Assembly: GCF_023078495.1 (NCBI RefSeq)
Contig: NZ_CP095742.1
Span: 496,001-560,000, forward strand
DNA length: 64,000 nt
Direction: 5' to 3'
Source: Luteibacter aegosomatissinici
GTDB taxonomy: Bacteria; Pseudomonadota; Gammaproteobacteria; Xanthomonadales; Rhodanobacteraceae
Under the pieces are notes generated by a model. That model worked only from the letters and a program-made list of their open reading frames with translations, did no database searches and was not told the origin of the DNA. Of this stretch, positions 27,063 to 35,613 are shown in pieces. Positions within the stretch are counted from its first letter, which is position 1. Each line of letters starts with the position of its first letter. The translations under genes were made by a program, and so were the position numbers.

Positions 27063-27257
27063 AGCTGCGCTCCCTGTTTCGTGAGACTTGGCCCGATGGT
27101 AGGCCGGACGCCCGTCTCCGGCGAGTGGATTCACGAGGAGTCCACCAAACCGTTTCATTCCTGAACAGGCGGAAGGCGCCTCCAAGTTTCTTCACATTCG
27201 TGAGTGGAGAATCCTCCCACCGCAGTTTCCTGCCACCAACACACACGGAGAACCCTC

Positions 27258-27710
27258 ATGATCAAGCGCATTACCGGTATGGCTGTCCTGGCTCTGGCGG
27301 CGGCAGGGGCTTTCGCGGCCCAGCCGGCGCAGGCGGCGGAAGCGGCGACCAAATGCCACATGACCTTCAGCACCTCGGGTTGGGCAGCCATCTACAAGAA
27401 GGCCGACGGCCGCGGCCACGTGCGCTGCGATAACGGCCAGAGCGCCGATGTGATCATCCACGTCCGCGGCGGTGGCCTCACGGCCGGCAAGTTCAGCATC
27501 GAAGGCGGCAAGGGCGAGTTCACCAACGTCAAGGGCATCAGCGAGATCTACGGCTCCTATGCCAGCGGTGGTGCCAACGCCGGCGTCGTAAAGAGCGCCG
27601 AGAGCGCCGCCATGACCAAGGGCGAAGTCTCGCTGGCCGTTACCGGTACGGGCCGTGGCTTCAACCTCGGCGTGGACCTGAGCAGCTTCGAGATCGAACG
27701 CCTGAAGTAA
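27258..27710 (+). CDS. Small exported protein of unknown function
   Basis: 150 residues with a clear signal peptide (cut near AQA-AE, about residue 27). The mature part is beta-rich and glycine-rich (TKCHMTFSTSGW, GHVRCDNGQSADV, VAVTGTGRGFNLGVDLSSFEI) with two cysteines about 24 apart that may pair. It resembles small periplasmic or outer-membrane-associated proteins common in xanthomonads, but I cannot name a family. CGGAGAA lies upstream of the ATG and a terminator follows. Confidence 0.7.
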   Translation: MIKRITGMAVLALAAAGAFAAQPAQAAEAATKCHMTFSTSGWAAIYKKADGRGHVRCDNGQSADVIIHVRGGGLTAGKFSIEGGKGEFTNVKGISEIYGSYASGGANAGVVKSAESAAMTKGEVSLAVTGTGRGFNLGVDLSSFEIERLK

Positions 27711-27728
27711 TCGCGGGTGCGGTTCGAA

Positions 27729-27763
27729 GAAAAGGGGCGTCCACGCGGGCGCCCCTTTTCTTT
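27729..27763 (+). terminator. Intrinsic terminator
   Basis: GAAAAGGGGCG (27729-27739) pairs with CGCCCCTTTTC (27750-27760) around a ten-base loop, followed by TTT. It ends the gene stopping at 27710. Confidence 0.8.
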
Positions 27764-27838
27764 GCCCGGCCCACGTCGCAACCTTTGCGGCGCGGCGAGT
27801 ACACTCACGCGATCCCACCCCACTGAGGTTGCCTCCCC

Positions 27839-28363
27839 ATGCGCCGTTTCCTTAGCCTCGTCGCCCTCTGCCTCGTAACCGCCACGGCCTGGGCCGCTGC
27901 CCCCGTCGAGGGCGACAAGGCCCCCGATTTCAACCTGCAGGACCAGAACGGCAAGTGGCATACCCTGGATACCGAGAAAGGCCAGTGGCTGGTGCTCTAC
28001 TTCTATCCGAAGGATTTCACGGCCGGCTGCACCACCGAGGTCTGCACGTACCGCGATGACACCGCCAAGCTGCACAAGGCCGGCGCCCAGGTGCTGGGCG
28101 TGAGCCTCGATGATGTGAAGTCGCATGCCGAGTTCGCCGAGAAGTACCACGTGCCGTTCCCGCTGCTGTCCGATGCCGACAGCGCCGTGGCAGCGAAGTA
28201 CGGCGTGCTCACCGAAAAGATGGGCATGAAGTACGCCCGCCGCGAAACCTTCCTGATCGATCCCAGCGGCAAGATCGTCAAGGTGTACAAGGACGTGGAC
28301 CCGGAAAAGAACTCCGGCCAGGTGCTTGCTGACATCGCCGCCCTGAAGGCCAAGGGCGCCTGA
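27839..28363 (+). CDS. Exported peroxiredoxin, BCP/PrxQ type
   Basis: 174 residues. A signal peptide (to about residue 19, AWA-AA) precedes a peroxiredoxin domain. YPKDFTAGCTTEVC has the peroxidatic Cys and a resolving Cys five residues later, the mark of the BCP/PrxQ group. It reduces hydroperoxides, here in the periplasm if the signal peptide works, using a thioredoxin-like partner. The gene is followed after two bases by a GTG-start membrane protein gene, so these two are cotranscribed. Confidence 0.9.
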   Translation: MRRFLSLVALCLVTATAWAAAPVEGDKAPDFNLQDQNGKWHTLDTEKGQWLVLYFYPKDFTAGCTTEVCTYRDDTAKLHKAGAQVLGVSLDDVKSHAEFAEKYHVPFPLLSDADSAVAAKYGVLTEKMGMKYARRETFLIDPSGKIVKVYKDVDPEKNSGQVLADIAALKAKGA

Positions 28364-28365
28364 GC

Positions 28366-28902
28366 GTGTTCGAAGCGAAAAAAGGCCCCGGCCAGGGCCG
28401 CCCCTTCGCACCCTGGCGTATCGTCGTGTGGCTGGTGATGCTGCTGGCTGCCGTCGGCTTCGTGATCAATGGCTATGCCGCCGTGGTGATTGGCCAGGCG
28501 GTGCTCGCCATGTCCGATCCGGTCGCCGCGGATATGAACCCGAAGATTGCCCTGGCCTGGTCCGTGGGTTATGCCATCGCCGCCTTCATTACGATGGCCA
28601 TTGCGCTTTCGACGCTTCGCTGGCGTGAGCGCGCCCGCGGCGTCATGCGGGTCATCGCCACCCTCCTCGCGGTCTGGGCCGCCTGGACGGCGTGGATCGC
28701 GTTCGGCCAATGGGAGCAGCTTGGCGTCGTGCTGGGCCAGGCCGGGCTTCCGCCCGACCTGCTCGCCGCCGGGACCAAGCACCGCAACATCCTGTTCGTC
28801 GGGCTGTTGCTCAAGGCCGTGTCGGTGCCCGTCCTGGCCTGGCTGTCCTGGGTGCTCGGTACCGTTCGTGTTCGCCAGCAGTTCGCCGCACCGGCCCTGT
28901 GA
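28366..28902 (+). CDS. Four-helix membrane protein of unknown function
   Basis: 178 residues, GTG start two bases after the peroxiredoxin stop. Four membrane segments are visible (WRIVVWLVMLLAAVGFVI, IALAWSVGYAIAAFITMAI, VMRVIATLLAVWAAWTAWI and ILFVGLLLKAVSVPVLAWL). No family is recognised. Tight linkage suggests translation coupled to the peroxiredoxin gene. Confidence 0.68.
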   Translation: MFEAKKGPGQGRPFAPWRIVVWLVMLLAAVGFVINGYAAVVIGQAVLAMSDPVAADMNPKIALAWSVGYAIAAFITMAIALSTLRWRERARGVMRVIATLLAVWAAWTAWIAFGQWEQLGVVLGQAGLPPDLLAAGTKHRNILFVGLLLKAVSVPVLAWLSWVLGTVRVRQQFAAPAL

Positions 28903-28961
28903 TGGTTCAGCGGGCATTCGCCCGGCCAGCGCTATCGAAGGGGTTTCGCCCCGGATCGCCC

Positions 28962-29714
28962 ATGACCGCACGTCTGTTCGCCCTGGCTGTCGCCGCCTGC
29001 TTTGCAGGCGGCGCGGCCGCCCAGGACCTGGGCACCACCTGCAACCTCGCCAGCACCTACGACCTCACGGTGCGCCCCGATAGCCTGGCGTTCGACCGAG
29101 CTGACGTGGCACCACGAAACGTGCGCATGCATGACGGCAGCCTCACCACGGACGGCCGTGCGGTTTCGCTGCGCCCTGATGAACAGGACCGGGTAGCCCT
29201 GTTCGAGAGCAACGTGCGGGCCCTGTTGCCCAAGGTGAAGGCCATCGCCAGTGACGGCGTGGATATCGCTGCCCGCGCCGTGCGCCAGGAGGCGGCTACG
29301 GCGGCTCCGGGTGCCGCTGCCAGCGGCGAGCTGGACCGTGTGTTGAATACCCGCGTGGCGGACATCAAGCGGCGGATCGCCGCCAGTCAGAGCACCCGCG
29401 ATTGGCAGGAAGATGCCATGCGCGAGTACGCCCAGGAAATCGTTTCGGACATCATGCCGTTGCTGACCCAGGATGTCGGCAGCGAAGCCATGCAGCTGGC
29501 CATGAACGGCGATCTGCAGGGCGCGGCCGACTTGCGTGACCGCGTCAGTGCAGTCTCCACGGGGGCCCAGGGCCGGGTGGCCGCCAAGGTCACCTCGGCA
29601 TTGCGGCCGCGGGTCCAGGCCCTCTGCCCGCAGGTCCGCCAGCTGGGCGAACTCCAGTCGGGCCTTCACGACGCGGCGGGCAAGCCCCTACTCCTGCTGG
29701 AAACCGGTGGATGA
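28962..29714 (+). CDS. DUF2884 (YggN-like) exported protein, copy 1
   Basis: 250 residues with a signal peptide (cut near AAA-QD). The N-terminal part (TCNLASTYDLTVRPDSLAFDR, MHDGSLTTDGRAVSL, ESNVRALLPKVKAI) matches DUF2884, a periplasmic family that includes E. coli YggN, function unknown. It is paralogous to the product at 31417-32229, sharing the HDG-L--DGR block and a helical second half ending in a CPQVRQLGELQ Cys segment. A long upstream open frame is a shadow; the start is set by the signal peptide. Confidence 0.76.
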   Translation: MTARLFALAVAACFAGGAAAQDLGTTCNLASTYDLTVRPDSLAFDRADVAPRNVRMHDGSLTTDGRAVSLRPDEQDRVALFESNVRALLPKVKAIASDGVDIAARAVRQEAATAAPGAAASGELDRVLNTRVADIKRRIAASQSTRDWQEDAMREYAQEIVSDIMPLLTQDVGSEAMQLAMNGDLQGAADLRDRVSAVSTGAQGRVAAKVTSALRPRVQALCPQVRQLGELQSGLHDAAGKPLLLLETGG

Positions 29715-29781
29715 CCGGCGGATAACCACCGGTTTCGCCGTTTAGGGGCGGCTAAGTCCGCCAGCGCTAACGTTTCACCCC

Positions 29782-30216
29782 ATGGAACGCAGCTCGATCC
29801 GTGTCGTGAATGGCCTCATCCGCCGAGTCATTGCGGATCGTGACCTGTATGAGCAGGCTGCCCGGGGTGTCCGGGAGCCCGGCCTGAAAGCCATCCTCAA
29901 GGAATCGGCCGAATCGCTCACCACCATCGCCGGTGAATTGCAGGGCGCCGTCCAGGCCACCGGTGGCCGGCCGGCCCGGGCCGGTGGCCCCATGAGCGGC
30001 GTGCGCCGCACCATGATGGAGGCCTCGGTCAAGCTCTCCAGCGATCCCGATGTCACCTATATCCGCACCCTGGAACACATGGAGCGCCGCCTGCTCGATG
30101 TCTTCCTGCGCCTGGAGGCGACATCGCCCGATCGCGCCACCATCGGCCGCCATATCGCTCGCCTGCGCCTGCTGCACCTGGACATGACCAACCTGGGCGG
30201 CGCCACCGGTCGCTGA
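29782..30216 (+). CDS. DUF2383-like four-helix protein
   Basis: 144 residues, wholly helical, beginning NGLIRRVIADRDLYEQAARGV and containing LKAILKESAESLTTIAGELQ. This pattern is like the DUF2383 (PA2169-type) four-helix bundle proteins. The function of the family is unknown. It is soluble and lacks a signal peptide. It lies between the DUF2884 gene and a small minus-strand gene and has no clear partner. Confidence 0.6.
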   Translation: MERSSIRVVNGLIRRVIADRDLYEQAARGVREPGLKAILKESAESLTTIAGELQGAVQATGGRPARAGGPMSGVRRTMMEASVKLSSDPDVTYIRTLEHMERRLLDVFLRLEATSPDRATIGRHIARLRLLHLDMTNLGGATGR

Positions 30217-30232
30217 GTACCAGGTCGCGCGC

Positions 30233-30454
30233 CTACGCGGCAGCCCGCAACTCCCGCAATGCCCGATGCAATCCCGCATCCGCCGTCACTCTCACCGGTA
30301 CCGGTGCGATCAGCGTCTCCCGATCGGCAAAGAAATTCGCAAACGCGATCGCATCCACTTCGTCCTCACGCACGCCAATTTGCGTGCCATCACGAAAGAT
30401 GCCCCACGCGTGACCCATGGCCGCGATGTGATATTCGATGTATTGCCCGCTCAT
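30233..30454 (-). CDS. Small hypothetical protein
   Basis: 73 residues. MSGQYIEYHIAAMGHAWGIF, then DGTQIGVREDEVDAIAFA, suggests a small alpha/beta domain like those that read as 'DUF2188-type' short proteins, but the match is weak. It is supported by its own non-overlapping position and by the palindrome upstream at 30513. A chance frame in GC-rich DNA is possible. Confidence 0.5.
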   Translation of the reverse strand: MSGQYIEYHIAAMGHAWGIFRDGTQIGVREDEVDAIAFANFFADRETLIAPVPVRVTADAGLHRALRELRAAA

Positions 30455-30512
30455 AAAGCACGATTCCTTTGTCCGCTCGTTACAGGATTCCTTCTCCAGC
30501 GCACAAATAAAA

Positions 30513-30526
30513 TCAGACTAGTCTGA
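30513..30526. promoter_or_regulatory. Perfect 14-bp palindrome, candidate operator
   Basis: TCAGACTAGTCTGA stands in the A/T-rich stretch between the divergent small gene (start 30454) and the response regulator (start 30668). It is well suited as a dimer binding site; the binding protein is unknown. Confidence 0.45.
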
Positions 30527-30667
30527 AAAATCGCAGCGATATTTGAGGCATTTCGTACGCGCCGTGCATCAGTCCATGCATTAGCGGCACGAAACAAATG
30601 CGCGCGATGTGTTTGCGCTACTCTCCGCGCTCTTCACGCATCGGGCACACGGAGGGCAGCCGCATCC

Positions 30668-31303
30668 ATGCATTTGCGAACGATCATTGCCGACGATCAT
30701 CCTGTCGTACTTATGGGGACGCGCGCCGCGCTGGAAGCAGCCGGGATCGAAGTCGTTGGCGAGGCCGCCAATGGCGATCATCTGCTGGATCTGCTCGCCA
30801 GCCGTCCCTGCGATGTCATCGTCACCGATTTCTCGATGCCCGGTGGCCGCCACGGCGATGGCTTGCTCCTCCTCGACACCATCCGTCGCAGGTATCCGCG
30901 CCTGCCCATCGTCGTGCTCACCATGGTGACCAACACCGCTGTCCTGCAGACCATGCGCGCGCGGGGCGCGTCGTGCCTGTGTGACAAGCGTGCGCCGCTG
31001 CGTGAGGTGGCAGTCGGGGTGCGGTATGCCGTGGCGGGCCGAACCTTCCTGAGCGACACCATTCGCCAGCAGTTCGAGGAATACTTCGTGGGGAACGCGC
31101 TGGATGACGTTCGCCTGTCCGCGCGTGAGATCGAGGTCGTGCGCCTTTACGTCAGCGGCATGTCGATCACCCAGATTGCAGAGCGCCTGAGTCGCAGCGT
31201 GAAGACGGTGAGCCGGCAGAAGCGCGATGCGATGCGCAAGCTGGGTGTCGACCACGACAGCCGGCTGTCCGAGTACGCCCGGGAGCGCGGCCTGGCGTCC
31301 TGA
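30668..31303 (+). CDS. NarL/RcsB-type response regulator
   Basis: 211 residues. The receiver domain has the acidic pair in IIADDHP, phosphorylatable D54 in VTDFSMPG, Thr in VVLTM and the conserved Lys in CDKRAP. The C-terminal LuxR-type helix-turn-helix is LSAREIEVVRLYVSGMSITQIAERLSRSVKTVSRQKRDAMRKLG. The FSMPGGRHGDG insertion is like RcsB-type regulators. No sensor kinase gene is adjacent, so its signal is unknown; it is an orphan. The upstream palindrome could be its operator. Confidence 0.9.
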   Translation: MHLRTIIADDHPVVLMGTRAALEAAGIEVVGEAANGDHLLDLLASRPCDVIVTDFSMPGGRHGDGLLLLDTIRRRYPRLPIVVLTMVTNTAVLQTMRARGASCLCDKRAPLREVAVGVRYAVAGRTFLSDTIRQQFEEYFVGNALDDVRLSAREIEVVRLYVSGMSITQIAERLSRSVKTVSRQKRDAMRKLGVDHDSRLSEYARERGLAS

Positions 31304-31416
31304 CCCTGCCGGAAGTCAGGGGGTGACCAACCACCCATGCAATCAGGTGGGCGGAGGCTTAAACCATACCTGCGCCACGGGCATCAGAGCCGGCGACCAC
31401 CTTGGGGAGAAGGACC

Positions 31417-32229
31417 ATGCGTCATCTGTTTGCCACTGCCGGCCTCGCCGCTGCCCTTGCCCTGAGTGCCGGGACCGCCGCCGCGTCAGGCAATTTCAAC
31501 TTCAGCACGGATAGCTGCAACCACGACTACAGCACGCGCTACGACGTGGACGTGACCCCGGGCGGGCTCAGCTTCCACCGGACGGAAGGCGCCCCGACGA
31601 AGATCTTCCTGCACGACGGCGCTCTCAAGGTGGATGGCCGCGACGTGGCGGTATCCGCCAGCGATGCACAGGCCCTGCGCCGCTACGAGGACACGGTGCG
31701 CAAGCTGCTCCCCGAGATCGCCGCGGTATCCCGGGCTGGCGTTTCCATGGGCTTTGATGCGATGACCACCGTGACCATGACCTTCGCGGAAGCGGACCAG
31801 CGCGAAGCCATCCTGGCCAAGTTGAAGCGCAAGCAGGCCCAGGCGCTCAAGGAAATCGACGAAGGCGTGGGCAGCGGCCACTGGTCATCCGATCGCATGA
31901 CCGAGACCGTGGCGGGCTCCGTGTCCGATTCCGTGGGCGAACTGGTGGGCTCCGTCACTTCGAGTGCCGTCTCCGCGGCCCTGTCAGGCGATAGCGCGAA
32001 GATGGAAGCCCTCACGGCGCGCGCCAATGCGCTCGACAAGAGCATCAACCGTGAAATGGACAAGCGCTCGAAGGACCTTGAGGCCCGGGCCAATGGCATC
32101 TGCCCGCGCCTGAACGATCTGGCGGACCTCCAGCAGGGCTGGAAGATCCGGCTGCCGGATGGCAAGCCGCTGGAGCTGATGACGATCAAGCCGAAGGAAA
32201 AGGACGGCAAGGACGTCGCTAGCTATTGA
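31417..32229 (+). CDS. DUF2884 (YggN-like) exported protein, copy 2
   Basis: 270 residues with a signal peptide (cut near AAA-SG, about residue 23). Key blocks are SCNHDYSTRYDVDVTPGGLSF, FLHDGALKVDGRDVAV and RRYEDTVRKLLPEIAAV. The second half is helical, with a small-residue stretch (SVSDSVGELVGSVTSSAVSAA) and a final GICPRLNDLADLQQGW segment. It is the better match of the two copies to DUF2884. AGAAGGA precedes the ATG at 31417. Its 3' end overlaps that of the convergent dehydrogenase gene by 11 bases. Confidence 0.8.
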   Translation: MRHLFATAGLAAALALSAGTAAASGNFNFSTDSCNHDYSTRYDVDVTPGGLSFHRTEGAPTKIFLHDGALKVDGRDVAVSASDAQALRRYEDTVRKLLPEIAAVSRAGVSMGFDAMTTVTMTFAEADQREAILAKLKRKQAQALKEIDEGVGSGHWSSDRMTETVAGSVSDSVGELVGSVTSSAVSAALSGDSAKMEALTARANALDKSINREMDKRSKDLEARANGICPRLNDLADLQQGWKIRLPDGKPLELMTIKPKEKDGKDVASY

Positions 32230-33172
32230 GCTTGCCGATCCAGTCGACCACGTTGCGCACCGTATCGCCGTAGAACGTTCGGTACATCTCTTCGCTGACG
32301 TAGCCGACATGCGGCGTGGCGAGCACGTTGGGCAAGCGGCGGAAGGGGTGGTCGGCGGCGAGCGGTTCGGGATCGTAGACATCGATCGCAGCGCCGGCCA
32401 AGGCGCCACGGGTTAGTGCCTCGATCAGCGCGGCCTCATCGACGATGGGGCCGCGCGACGTGTTCACGAGGCGCGCGGTGGGTTTCATCCACGCCAGCTG
32501 TTCCGCGCCGACGAGACCCAGCGTGCGTTCGCTCAGGCGTACGTGGATGCTGAGCACATCGGCACGCGCGAACAGATCCCGTTTCTCCACGCGCTCCACG
32601 CCGTGTTCCGCGGCGGCCTCGGCAGTGAGATTCTGGCTCCACGCGATCACGTTCATGCCGAACGCCTGGCCGATACGCGCCACGGCCGATCCGATCCGGC
32701 CCAGCCCGAGCAGGGCCAGTGTCTTGCCCGACAGTTCCATGCCCACCCCTTGCTGCCAACCGCCTGCGCGCACCGATGCCGTCTCGTTGGCGAGGTTGCG
32801 AGCCAGGCCAAGGATGGCCGCCCACGTGAACTCGATGGTGGGTGTCGAGGCATAGTTTGTGTGGCACACAGCGATACCGTGCGCTGCGGCCGCTTCAAGG
32901 TCGATCGACGCGTTCGCCCGACCCGTGGACGCAATGAGCTTCAAGCGCGGCAAGGCACTGAGCAGCGATGCCGTCATCGGTGTGCGCTCGCGCATCACGC
33001 AAACGACATCGAAGGGCGACAGGCGGCGGGCCAGCTCGGCCTCGTCGGCCACGTGGTCATGGAATACGACGACATCGGCCACGGCATCCAGGGGTGACCA
33101 GTCAGCCATCTGCCTGGCGACGTGCTGGTAATCATCCAGCACGGCTACACGAATGCGCTCGTTCATGCTCAT
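32219..33172 (-). CDS. D-2-hydroxyacid dehydrogenase family protein
   Basis: 317 residues. The Rossmann motif is LGLGRIGSAVARI (about residue 152), and the family residues appear in NTSRGPIVDEAAL (Arg), the following Glu segment and the catalytic His of TPHVGYVSEE. It interconverts 2-hydroxy and 2-oxo acids with NAD(P)H; the substrate cannot be told. It begins with ATG at 33172, overlapping the VOC gene stop by four bases. Confidence 0.88.
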   Translation of the reverse strand: MSMNERIRVAVLDDYQHVARQMADWSPLDAVADVVVFHDHVADEAELARRLSPFDVVCVMRERTPMTASLLSALPRLKLIASTGRANASIDLEAAAAHGIAVCHTNYASTPTIEFTWAAILGLARNLANETASVRAGGWQQGVGMELSGKTLALLGLGRIGSAVARIGQAFGMNVIAWSQNLTAEAAAEHGVERVEKRDLFARADVLSIHVRLSERTLGLVGAEQLAWMKPTARLVNTSRGPIVDEAALIEALTRGALAGAAIDVYDPEPLAADHPFRRLPNVLATPHVGYVSEEMYRTFYGDTVRNVVDWIGKLNS

Positions 33173-33567
33173 GCCCTCTGGCGCTTTGGCTGGATCAGAT
33201 CCCAGCCGTTGCCGTAGAGGTCTTCAAACACCACGACGCTGCCGTACACCTCGTGGCGCGGCTCCTCACGAAAACGTACGCCGTGAGCGAGCATGTGCGC
33301 ATGATCGCCTGCGAAGTCATCTGTCTCCAGAAAAAGGAATACGCGGCCGCCGCCTTGCTTGCCAACGTGCGCGCGTTGCTCATCATTGATGGCGCGAGCC
33401 AGGAGCAGTCGCGTGCCCTGGGAGCCCCGCGGCGCGACGGTTACCCAGCGCTTGTCGTTACCCTGCGGTGTATCTTCCACCAGATCGAAGCGCAGCGCCT
33501 TGGTGAAGAACGCGATGGCTTCATCGTAGTCGTGGACCAGGAAGGTGAGGGCGCCGAGAGAGGGCAT
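33169..33567 (-). CDS. VOC family (glyoxalase-like) protein
   Basis: 132 residues. It starts MPSLGALTFLVHDYDEAIAFFTKALRFDLVED, the typical first beta-alpha-beta module of vicinal oxygen chelate proteins, with Glu in FLFLETDDFA and a final EDLYGNGWDLIQP. Such proteins bind a metal and act on diverse small molecules, or give resistance to them. It is cotranscribed with the dehydrogenase and is divergent from the AraC gene, which may regulate it. Confidence 0.85.
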   Translation of the reverse strand: MPSLGALTFLVHDYDEAIAFFTKALRFDLVEDTPQGNDKRWVTVAPRGSQGTRLLLARAINDEQRAHVGKQGGGRVFLFLETDDFAGDHAHMLAHGVRFREEPRHEVYGSVVVFEDLYGNGWDLIQPKRQRA

Positions 33568-33760
33568 GAGAAGGGGTTCCTTGGGCGGACGAGGCAGCCA
33601 TTATGCGCCACCATGCGTCGTGCCAGTGGCGAATGAGGGCATGGCGCGTGGCCACGCTATCGATTGAGGAAACTTGGCGTTGCCTTGATAGCAACGTCAT
33701 TTTCCTTGTGCGTGCAAGGTGTTGCGGAGACGATGATCGCGAGCTTCAACGATTATCTGA

Positions 33761-34495
33761 ATGATGCAACTCGCAACATCCGTAGAACCGCGTCTTGGCT
33801 TCCTCGTCGATCCGAACGGGCTGTCCACGACCTGCCGCTCCGACGCTTTCCTGGATCGCACGCTCGCCGCGCTGCAGGCGCGCCAGGCCCTGGACGTGCT
33901 CGACTATCCGGGGAGCGCTGGCACTTTACCCATGTTGGTTGCCTACGGTGCGGCCGAGGCGGAGTGGGGCATCCTGCTCAGGGAGTGCCCTGAACGATGC
34001 GACCGTGCGCAACGCGCGCCCGTCGATACCCTGTGTGCCTTGCTGGCGAAGCTGGCCGACCAGCATCTTTTCGCTGGCGCGGTATTCGCCGAGGTAGCGT
34101 TGGCGCTGCGCGCAGCGCACGCGCCGGGTCGCGTCGATACTGTGGCGTGGCGCATCCCCGGTGGCCTCGCGCCCTGGCAGAGCGAACGCGCGACGACCTG
34201 GATGGACGATCGACTCGATTCCGCATTCACCTCGGCCGAGGTCGCTGCGCTCTTCGGCATGTCGTCGGGCCACTTCACCCGCGCGTTCCGCATCACTCAC
34301 GGTATCTCACCGCGGCAATGGATCTTGCAGCGCCGCGTTGAGCGCGCCAAAGGGTTGCTACCCGATGCGAACGTATCGCTGACCGATATTGCGCTGATGT
34401 GCGGCTTCTCCGAACAAAGCCATTTCACTCGTGTTTTCACGCGACTGGTTGGTGTGCCTCCCGGGGCGTGGCGCAGGCGGCTGCGCCACGCGTGA
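33761..34495 (+). CDS. AraC family transcriptional regulator
   Basis: 244 residues. The C-terminal 100 residues contain two helix-turn-helix units: FTSAEVAALFGMSSGHFTRAFRITHGISPRQW and SLTDIALMCGFSEQSHFTRVFTRLVGVPPG. The N-terminal half (VDPNGLSTTCRSDAFLD, LLRECPERCDRAQRAPV) is not a clear cupin sensor and I do not recognise it. Probable targets are the divergent VOC-dehydrogenase genes, an inference from position. The ATG at 33761 is followed by a second ATG; either may be used. Confidence 0.85.
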   Translation: MMQLATSVEPRLGFLVDPNGLSTTCRSDAFLDRTLAALQARQALDVLDYPGSAGTLPMLVAYGAAEAEWGILLRECPERCDRAQRAPVDTLCALLAKLADQHLFAGAVFAEVALALRAAHAPGRVDTVAWRIPGGLAPWQSERATTWMDDRLDSAFTSAEVAALFGMSSGHFTRAFRITHGISPRQWILQRRVERAKGLLPDANVSLTDIALMCGFSEQSHFTRVFTRLVGVPPGAWRRRLRHA

Positions 34496-34515
34496 GTGAG
34501 CCAACGCGGACGGAT

Positions 34516-35517
34516 TCAGAAGCCTTCGAGGACGAGCTTCCCCCGTGCGCGGCCACTCTCGACCAGCGCATGGGCCTTGCGCAGGTTCTCGGCGCTGATC
34601 TTGCCCATGTGTTCGCCCAGCGTCGTCTTGAGGGTGCCGTCGTCGATAAGCCGGGCGACGTCGGTCAGGATTTGATGCTGCCGGATCATGTCATTCGTCT
34701 CGAACAGCGAGCGCGTGAACATCAGTTCCCAATGCAGCGAGATGGCCTTGCGCTTCAATGGCACCACGTCGAGCACCTCCGGGTCATCGATCAGGCCAAG
34801 CTTGCCTTGCGGGGCCAGGGCTTCGATCAATTGCGGGTAATGTGATGCCGTGTGGGTCAGGCCGGCGACGTAGCGGACCTGTGGCACACCGGCGGCGCGC
34901 AGGCCCTCGAGAAGCGGTTGGCTGTGGTCGATCACGTCATGGGCGCCCAGCTTGCGCACCCATTCGCGGGTGTCGGCGCGCGAGGCCGTACCAATCACGC
35001 GCAGCTTCGTGAGCCGAGATGCAAGCTGGGTAAGGATGGAGCCGACGCCGCCAGCGGCGCCCACGATCAGCAATTCCCCTTCGTCATCGGGCTTTACCTC
35101 CAGCCGATCGAACAGTAGCTCCCATGCGGTGAGTGAGGTGAGGGGCAGTGCGGCCGCATCGCCGAACGACAGCGATGTGGGTTTCAGCGCGGCGATGCGT
35201 TCGTCGACCAGCCCGAACTCGGCATAGGAGCCAGGGCGCGCGATGGAGCCGGCGTACCAGACCTCGTCGCCCGGCTTGAACAGGGTGACCCCGGGGCCGA
35301 TCGCCTCGACGACACCAGCAGCGTCCCACCCGAGGATGCGCGGCGTGTCGGTGGGGCTGCCGCGGCGGAGCTTGGTGTCGACAGGGTTCACCGATACGGC
35401 ATGAATACGCACCAGCAGATCGCGTGGGCCGGGTACGGGTGTCGGCAGGTCCATCTCGGTCAGGGAGTGCGGATCGGTGGCCGGCAGGCCGCTCTGGGTG
35501 TAGACGATGGCTTTCAT
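34516..35517 (-). CDS. Zinc-type alcohol dehydrogenase-like / quinone oxidoreductase (MDR)
   Basis: 333 residues. An N-terminal GroES-like domain (SVNPVDTKLRRG, GWDAAGVVEAIGPGV) and a Rossmann domain with VGAAGGVGSILTQLASRL place it in the medium-chain reductase superfamily, group of NADPH:quinone reductase-like zinc-free enzymes. It likely reduces quinones or enones with NADPH. Its start MKAIVYTQSGLP is divergent from the LysR gene at 35614, which probably regulates it; 96 bases lie between. Confidence 0.88.
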   Translation of the reverse strand: MKAIVYTQSGLPATDPHSLTEMDLPTPVPGPRDLLVRIHAVSVNPVDTKLRRGSPTDTPRILGWDAAGVVEAIGPGVTLFKPGDEVWYAGSIARPGSYAEFGLVDERIAALKPTSLSFGDAAALPLTSLTAWELLFDRLEVKPDDEGELLIVGAAGGVGSILTQLASRLTKLRVIGTASRADTREWVRKLGAHDVIDHSQPLLEGLRAAGVPQVRYVAGLTHTASHYPQLIEALAPQGKLGLIDDPEVLDVVPLKRKAISLHWELMFTRSLFETNDMIRQHQILTDVARLIDDGTLKTTLGEHMGKISAENLRKAHALVESGRARGKLVLEGF

Positions 35518-35613
35518 GATGGGTCCTTGGGGTGGCCGGGCATTTAGCATCGGTGCTCCGCGTTTGTGGAAAAAGCCATAAACTCCGCCAGGACTTATCC
35601 GGTTTTCATACAA

